Source: Verrucomicrobiia bacterium
GTDB taxonomy: Bacteria > Verrucomicrobiota > Verrucomicrobiia > Verrucomicrobiales > DEV007
DNA: 32,226 bases
Direction of reading: 5' to 3'
NCBI GenBank assembly: GCA_020439945.1
Contig: JAGRPB010000053.1
Coordinates: forward strand, 1-32,226
Shown: one piece after another, positions 25,932 to 32,226 of the stretch
Layout of the letters: the number at the start of each line of letters is the position of its first letter
Position numbering within the stretch: the stretch's first letter is position 1
Position numbers and translations under genes: made by a program
Notes under the pieces: model-generated
Told to the model about the DNA's origin: nothing
Database searches by the model: none
What the model saw: only the letters and a program-made list of their open reading frames with translations

Positions 25932-27542
25932 ATGCCCATCCTCACCGGCAATGATCTCATCGAGGCGGGTTGGCCGCCGGGGCCGCAGTTTCCGGAACTG
26001 CTGGCAGCGGTGCGTACTTACGAGGAGCGGGGCATTTCCGATCCTGGTTACATTCTCAAATTGTTGGACCGAGATTTCGACCGGCCCGATCCCAAGCTGA
26101 CGCCGCGCGAGGAACCGATCGATTTCGGCGAAGCCATCGAGGCCACCTGCGAGGCGGACGAGGAAAACATCGAGGGCGTTCGACGCTTCATGCGCCAGCT
26201 CCTGCGCACGCCGGTGATCGAGGCCGGGGCGGTGATGCCCGACGCCTGTCCTGCCGGGGCGGCGGCGGCGACGATCCCCGTCGGCGGAGCGATCTCGGTG
26301 CGAAATGCCATTCTCCCCGCCGCTCACAGCGCGGACATTTGCTGCTCGATGTATGCGACGGTGTTTCGCTGCGACAAGGCGCGCGGTGCCATGCTGGACG
26401 ACCTTACCGCCTCGACCCGCTTCGGCTTCGGAGGACGGAAGAAGGAGGATCGCCATTTTCATCCGGTGCTGGAGGAAAGCGTATGGTCGAACAAATTCCT
26501 GCAAGGCTTGGAGGAACACGCCGCCATGCACCTCGCCGACCAGGGAGACGGCAATCATTTCGCCTACCTCGGGAAACTGCGACTGACCCGCGCCTTCATC
26601 GATGCGCTCTCCAATGCCGGACACGAAACGATCGCCCGCGAACTCCACGACGCCGCGGGCGGGGCTGCCGCGCTCGACGATCCCGATGGCGTGACTTTCT
26701 ACACGCTGGTGACTCATCACGGTTCGCGCGGTCTCGGCGCGCAGGTTTACAAGCGCGGGCACAAGGCCGCGCTCAAGGAGACCGAGCGCATCGCCAAGGA
26801 AATCCCCAAGGCCGCCGCGTGGCTCGATGCCGAGAGCGAAATCGGCGCGGAATACTGGGAGGCGCTGCAGTACGTGGGTCGCTGGACGCAGGCGAATCAC
26901 CAGTCCATCCACGCGCGTTTCCTCGAGCGCACCGGCGCGGAGCGCGTCACCGAGTTCGGCAACGAGCACAATTTCGTCTGGAAACGCGGCGACCAGTTTC
27001 TCCACGGCAAGGGCGCGACGCCGGCGTGGAAGGACGACGCCGGCCGACCGCTTCTCGGCTTGATTCCGCTCAACATGGCGGCGCCCATCCTGGTGACGCT
27101 CGGTCGCGACAACGCCGATTTCCTCAGCTTCGCCCCTCACGGCGCGGGTCGGAATCAGTCGCGCACCGCAACTCTGCGACAGTTCCGCAAAGCCAACGGT
27201 GATCTCGACGAGCGAGCGATCCAGCGCGCCATCGACGAGGCGACCCGTGGGCTCGACATCCGCTGGTATTACGGAAAAGGCGATCTCACTGAGAGTCCCA
27301 TCGGCTACAAGTCGGCGTCACAGGTGCGCGGTCAGATCGAGCAGTTCGGTCTCGCCGACATCGTGGCCGAGGTCACGCCGCTCGGCTGCATCATGGCCGG
27401 CGACGCCGGTCCCGCTCCCTGGAAGCGCCGAGAGAAAGAGCTAACCCCAAAGCAGAAGCGCCAGATCGAGCACCGCGCCGACCGGCGCAAGCTGCGGCAG
27501 AAGATGCGGGGGAGCTTTGAAGACGGCGACTCGGAAGACTGA
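25932..27542 (+). CDS. rtcB: RtcB-family RNA ligase, divergent long form
   Basis: RtcB joins RNA 2',3'-cyclic phosphate (or 3'-phosphate) ends to 5'-OH ends using GTP and Mn2+, for tRNA splicing or RNA repair. The protein has 536 residues (E. coli RtcB 408). Aligned by eye with E. coli, the metal and catalytic residues are kept: Asp135 and Cys138 in SADICCSM, Asn208-His209 in GDGNHF, His262 in THHGSRG, His346 in NEHNFVW, Lys360 in HGKGA and the guanylylated His403 in APHGAGR. The motif around 103-120 is unusual (PDACPAGAAAATIPVGG), and the position of the usual C-terminal Lys reads Met488 (GCIMAG). A basic tail of some 45 residues follows. No RtcA, RtcR or archease gene is adjacent. The start lies just after a REP-like palindrome. 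Confidence 0.9.
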   Translation: MPILTGNDLIEAGWPPGPQFPELLAAVRTYEERGISDPGYILKLLDRDFDRPDPKLTPREEPIDFGEAIEATCEADEENIEGVRRFMRQLLRTPVIEAGAVMPDACPAGAAAATIPVGGAISVRNAILPAAHSADICCSMYATVFRCDKARGAMLDDLTASTRFGFGGRKKEDRHFHPVLEESVWSNKFLQGLEEHAAMHLADQGDGNHFAYLGKLRLTRAFIDALSNAGHETIARELHDAAGGAAALDDPDGVTFYTLVTHHGSRGLGAQVYKRGHKAALKETERIAKEIPKAAAWLDAESEIGAEYWEALQYVGRWTQANHQSIHARFLERTGAERVTEFGNEHNFVWKRGDQFLHGKGATPAWKDDAGRPLLGLIPLNMAAPILVTLGRDNADFLSFAPHGAGRNQSRTATLRQFRKANGDLDERAIQRAIDEATRGLDIRWYYGKGDLTESPIGYKSASQVRGQIEQFGLADIVAEVTPLGCIMAGDAGPAPWKRREKELTPKQKRQIEHRADRRKLRQKMRGSFEDGDSED

Positions 27543-27554
27543 GCGCCCTTCGTC

Positions 27555-29750
<2,196 letters not shown>

Positions 29751-29850
29751 CGGTCAATCGAAATCGCGGCTCGGAAAAACCGGGCAATCCCGACTTCGTA
29801 TTCGAAACAGGATCACGCGACATGCCAACCGGCACGACTTTTTCCGGCTC

Positions 29851-30951
29851 CTACCAGTTCAGCGCCTGCAAATTCTTCGGCACAAACTGGCCGTCTTTGC
29901 GGATCAAAGCGCCGTCGAAATAGATCTCGCCGCCGCCGTAGTCGGGTCGCTGGATGTTGACAAGGTCCCAGTGCACCGCGCTTCGATTGCCGTTGTCGGC
30001 GTGCCCCTCGTAGGCCTGGCCCGGGGTGAAATGGAAACTGCCGGCGATTTTCTCGTCGAAAAGAATGTCGCGCATCGGCTCCTTGATCTCGGCATTGAAC
30101 CCGATGGCGAACTCCCCGATGTAGCGCGCGCCTTCGTCGGTATCCAGAATCTTGTTGATCGCCTTCTCCTTGTTGGCGGTCGCCTTTACGATCTTGCCCT
30201 TTTCAAAGGTCAACTGCACTTCGTCAAAGGCGATTCCCTGGTAAACCGACGGGGTGTTGTAGTGGATCACGCCCTCGACCGAGTCCTTCACCGGCGCGGT
30301 GAAACACTCGCCGTCCGGGATGTTGTGCGTGCCGCCACAGGGGATCGATCGCAGCCCATCGATGCTGAAACGCAGGTCCGTACCGGGACCGGTGATGTGC
30401 ACTTCCTTGGTCTGGTCCATCAGCTTGGACAGTGCCTTCATGGCCGGCATCAGCGCGGCATAGTCGAGCAGACAGACCCGGAAATAGAAATCTTCGAAGG
30501 CCTCCGTCGACATGCCCGCGCTCTGGGCCATCGACGGGTTCGGCCACCGGAGCACGCACCAGCGGGTCTTGTTGACGCGATGATTCAGCACCGGACGCAT
30601 GATTGACGAGATCATCTGCATCTTTTTCCCCGGCACATCGGACAACTCGTTGATGTTGTGACTGCCGCGAATCGCGATGTAGGCGTCCATCGATTGCATC
30701 TGCTGGAGCGCATGCTTGGAAATGATCTCGTATTGCTCCTCCGTGGCGCCGACTCCCATCTCGCGGGCGATGCGGGACTGGTGGATGTTGACGAAAGGTC
30801 TTGCCCGCACCTGCCGCACCTCGCGGATCAGGGCGATGGCGACCTCTTCGGGAACGTCATAGACATCGATGAGAACGTTGTCTCCGCGTTTGACCTTGGT
30901 GGAATAACGAACCAGTTGGCGGGCCAGTTGATCGATTCTCGAGTCGTGCAT
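29851..30951 (-). CDS. M29 family aminopeptidase
   Basis: A 366-residue cytoplasmic metallo-aminopeptidase related to aminopeptidase T and AmpS. The N-terminal domain ([20 protein letters not shown]) is typical of the family, and the C-terminal metal site is recognisable: [23 protein letters not shown] (ligand Glu in GEF) and [10 protein letters not shown] with the HxD pair. It ends [20 protein letters not shown], the usual family close. Length is slightly short of the 400-410 typical of AmpS but normal for this subgroup. Probably acts in general peptide turnover. It is transcribed away from the nucleotidyltransferase-PurN gene across 72 bp, and toward glgX with a 100-bp gap. Confidence 0.9.
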   Translation of the reverse strand: MHDSRIDQLARQLVRYSTKVKRGDNVLIDVYDVPEEVAIALIREVRQVRARPFVNIHQSRIAREMGVGATEEQYEIISKHALQQMQSMDAYIAIRGSHNINELSDVPGKKMQMISSIMRPVLNHRVNKTRWCVLRWPNPSMAQSAGMSTEAFEDFYFRVCLLDYAALMPAMKALSKLMDQTKEVHITGPGTDLRFSIDGLRSIPCGGTHNIPDGECFTAPVKDSVEGVIHYNTPSVYQGIAFDEVQLTFEKGKIVKATANKEKAINKILDTDEGARYIGEFAIGFNAEIKEPMRDILFDEKIAGSFHFTPGQAYEGHADNGNRSAVHWDLVNIQRPDYGGGEIYFDGALIRKDGQFVPKNLQALNW

Positions 30952-31023
30952 GGGAAGGAATTTTCAGGAGGGTTTTGAGGATGCGTGAGCGAGGCGAGTG
31001 GTTTATCAATCTCACGGGATTTG

Positions 31024-32115
31024 ATGGAATCTAGCTTTATTTCAGACGCTGACATGGTCGCCGCGTGGCGTGATCAGTTGGATCGGGAAGAGAAAAAACT
31101 CGTTCTCACCAACGGCTGTTTCGACCTGTTGCACGTGGGTCACGTTCGCTACCTCCGCGAAGCTCGCGCCCTCGGCGACGCGCTGGTGGTCGCTCTCAAT
31201 GGCGACGCCTCCGTCCGCGAACTGAAAGGCGAAGGCCGCCCCATGAACACCGCCGAAGATCGTGCCGAGATCCTTTGCGCCCTGGAGTGCGTCGATCGCG
31301 TAGTCGTCTTCGATGAAAAACGCGCCACCCGCGTCATCGACACCATCCGACCGCATCTCTACGCCAAGGGCGGCGACTACACGCCCGAATCGCTCAATCC
31401 CGAAGAACGCGCCGCGCTCGATCGGGCCAACACCGAGATCCGGATTCTCTCCCTCGTTCCCGGCAAATCGACCAGCGCCACCCTGAAGCGGATGCAGGAC
31501 GATAGCGGCGGTGGCAGCAAAAACAAAGGCCCCCGGCTCGCCGTCCTGGGCTCCGGACGCGGCAGTAACTTTGAAGCGATCGCCGACGCCATCGACGCGG
31601 GCACCCTGGAAGCCGAAATCGCGCTTGTGATCAGCGACGTCGCCCATTCACGCATTCTCGCGCTGGCACAGGAACGAGGCATTCCCGCCATCCACATCGA
31701 GCCCGGCTCGGAAAAAGGCGGCCGCCTTAGCGATGCCGCGCTGAAAGAGATCGTCGATCGCCTCGAGGCCGCGTCCGTCGATCTCATCGCCCTCGCCGGG
31801 TTCATGCGCATCGTCCGCGCGCCCCTGCTGACCGCCTTCCCCGGCCGGATTCTCAACATTCACCCTTCCCTGCTCCCGAAGTACCCCGGCCTCGGAGCGT
31901 GGCGGCAAGCCCTCGAAAGTGGCGACACCGAAACCGGCTGCACCGTCCACCTCGTCGATGCGGGAGTCGATACCGGCAAAACCCTCGCCCAGGCCAAAGT
32001 CCCGATCCTCCCCGGCGACACCGCCGAAACCCTCCACGCCCGCATTCAGGAGCAGGAGCACCGGTTGTATCCGCAGGTGATCGCCGAAACCTGGAGGGCG
32101 GGGCTCGGTCAGTGA
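31024..32115 (+). CDS. purN: Fusion: RfaE2-type nucleotidyltransferase + PurN formyltransferase
   Basis: A 363-residue two-domain protein. Residues 1-160 are a cytidylyltransferase-like domain of the RfaE2/HldE C-terminal type, with LTNGCFDLLHVGHVRYL (HxGH at 37-40), AKGGDYTPE and LVPGKSTSATLKRM; that family adenylylates heptose-1-phosphate for LPS core synthesis. A short flexible linker (about 159-169) leads to residues 170-363, a PurN domain: LGSGRGSNFEAI, NIHPSLLPKYPG (Asn278, His280) and VHLVDAGVDTG (His309, Asp316), the glycinamide ribonucleotide formyltransferase active site. Both halves look intact. The start could also be GTG 30985 or ATG 31054; ATG 31024 is preferred. The stop touches a REP-like palindrome. 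Confidence 0.92.
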   Translation: MESSFISDADMVAAWRDQLDREEKKLVLTNGCFDLLHVGHVRYLREARALGDALVVALNGDASVRELKGEGRPMNTAEDRAEILCALECVDRVVVFDEKRATRVIDTIRPHLYAKGGDYTPESLNPEERAALDRANTEIRILSLVPGKSTSATLKRMQDDSGGGSKNKGPRLAVLGSGRGSNFEAIADAIDAGTLEAEIALVISDVAHSRILALAQERGIPAIHIEPGSEKGGRLSDAALKEIVDRLEAASVDLIALAGFMRIVRAPLLTAFPGRILNIHPSLLPKYPGLGAWRQALESGDTETGCTVHLVDAGVDTGKTLAQAKVPILPGDTAETLHARIQEQEHRLYPQVIAETWRAGLGQ

Positions 32116-32183
32116 AAGGAGGTGCGACAATCCTGTCGCACTTTCATGCCAGCGAAGGCGACAGGATTGTCGCCTCTCCTTTC
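32114..32183. repeat. REP-like palindromic element (type B, second copy)
   Basis: Arms at 32114-32142 and 32155-32183 with a 12-bp spacer, of the same family as 25817-25897 (GAAAGGAG, GCGACA-ATCC-TGTCGC). The left arm stem reads GTGCGACA/TGTCGCAC and the right AGGCGACA/TGTCGCCT: the arms differ from each other, but each keeps its own pairing. It fills the space between two convergent genes exactly, overlapping the purN-fusion stop (32113-32115) at one end and the stop of the next gene (32183-32185) at the other. Confidence 0.9.
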
Positions 32184-32226
32184 TACTTCTTCTCCGCCTT
32201 CAGCGTTGCCAGGTAGGCGATCACGT
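32183..32226 (-). CDS. C-terminal end of a probable c-type cytochrome (partial)
   Basis: Minus-strand codons ending in TAG at 32183-32185 give VIAYLATLKAEKK. The pattern (D)VIAYLATLK is how many c-type cytochrome domains end, in the C-terminal helix packing on the haem. Only 13 residues are visible, so the family is a guess and the rest lies beyond the window. Confidence 0.5.
   Translation of the reverse strand, partial: VIAYLATLKAEKK

Noticed and set aside
25554..27140. Minus-strand open frame of 528 codons opposite rtcB
   Set aside because: rtcB on the plus strand has all its ligand residues; the reverse frame crosses the REP-like palindrome and looks like antisense composition.

Overview
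The window is a GC-rich, densely coded bacterial chromosome segment holding about 21 protein genes, no rRNA or tRNA gene that I can see, no CRISPR array and no insertion sequence. The gene mix suggests a heterotrophic Gram-negative member of the Verrucomicrobiota (inference). Pointers are a three-gene proton-translocating transhydrogenase, large secreted proteins with Calx-beta and putative-Ig modules, a proline/alanine-rich C-terminally anchored protein, a divergent RtcB, REP-like palindromes at gene ends, and start codons almost never preceded by a Shine-Dalgarno sequence.

Left part (1-6078, minus strand): thioredoxin (trxA), a DUF6580/ECF S-component-like membrane protein and cobalamin-dependent methionine synthase (metH, C-terminal tip cut off by the window edge) run in one direction. 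Upstream lie a 357-bp hairpin-rich gap without a gene and a low-complexity Pro/Ala protein. The metH leader has its own inverted repeats.

Middle-left (6260-13191): an M20 peptidase/deacetylase overlaps by one base with a small membrane protein gene (plus strand). Two large exported beta-sandwich proteins form a minus-strand pair only 11 bp apart. A TrmL-type tRNA methyltransferase follows on the plus strand, its stop codon embedded in a REP-like palindrome.

Middle (13281-19454): pntAA-pntAB-pntB (minus) for NAD(P) transhydrogenase, a divergent TetA-like MFS exporter, a convergent Tat-exported metallophosphoesterase, and an exported SH3/BamE-like lipoprotein-type protein upstream of it.

Right part (19455-32226): a palindromic intergenic repeat precedes hemL, which is followed 10 bp later by a MscS-like channel with a long coiled-coil N-terminus. 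Next comes a PIN-domain toxin gene broken by an in-frame TAG, overlapping its small partner gene. Then lysS, a small metallophosphoesterase, a second REP-like palindrome, rtcB, glgX, an M29 aminopeptidase, a fused nucleotidyltransferase-PurN protein, a third REP-like palindrome, and the last codons of a probable c-type cytochrome.

Most genes are housekeeping (one-carbon and B12 metabolism, redox balance, haem synthesis, translation, glycogen, purines). The most interesting items are the self-covarying palindromes that abut stop codons, the hairpin cluster at 5094-5241, the nonsense-broken PIN gene, the nucleotidyltransferase-PurN fusion, the RtcB variant lacking the usual C-terminal lysine, and the S-component-like gene next to metH.
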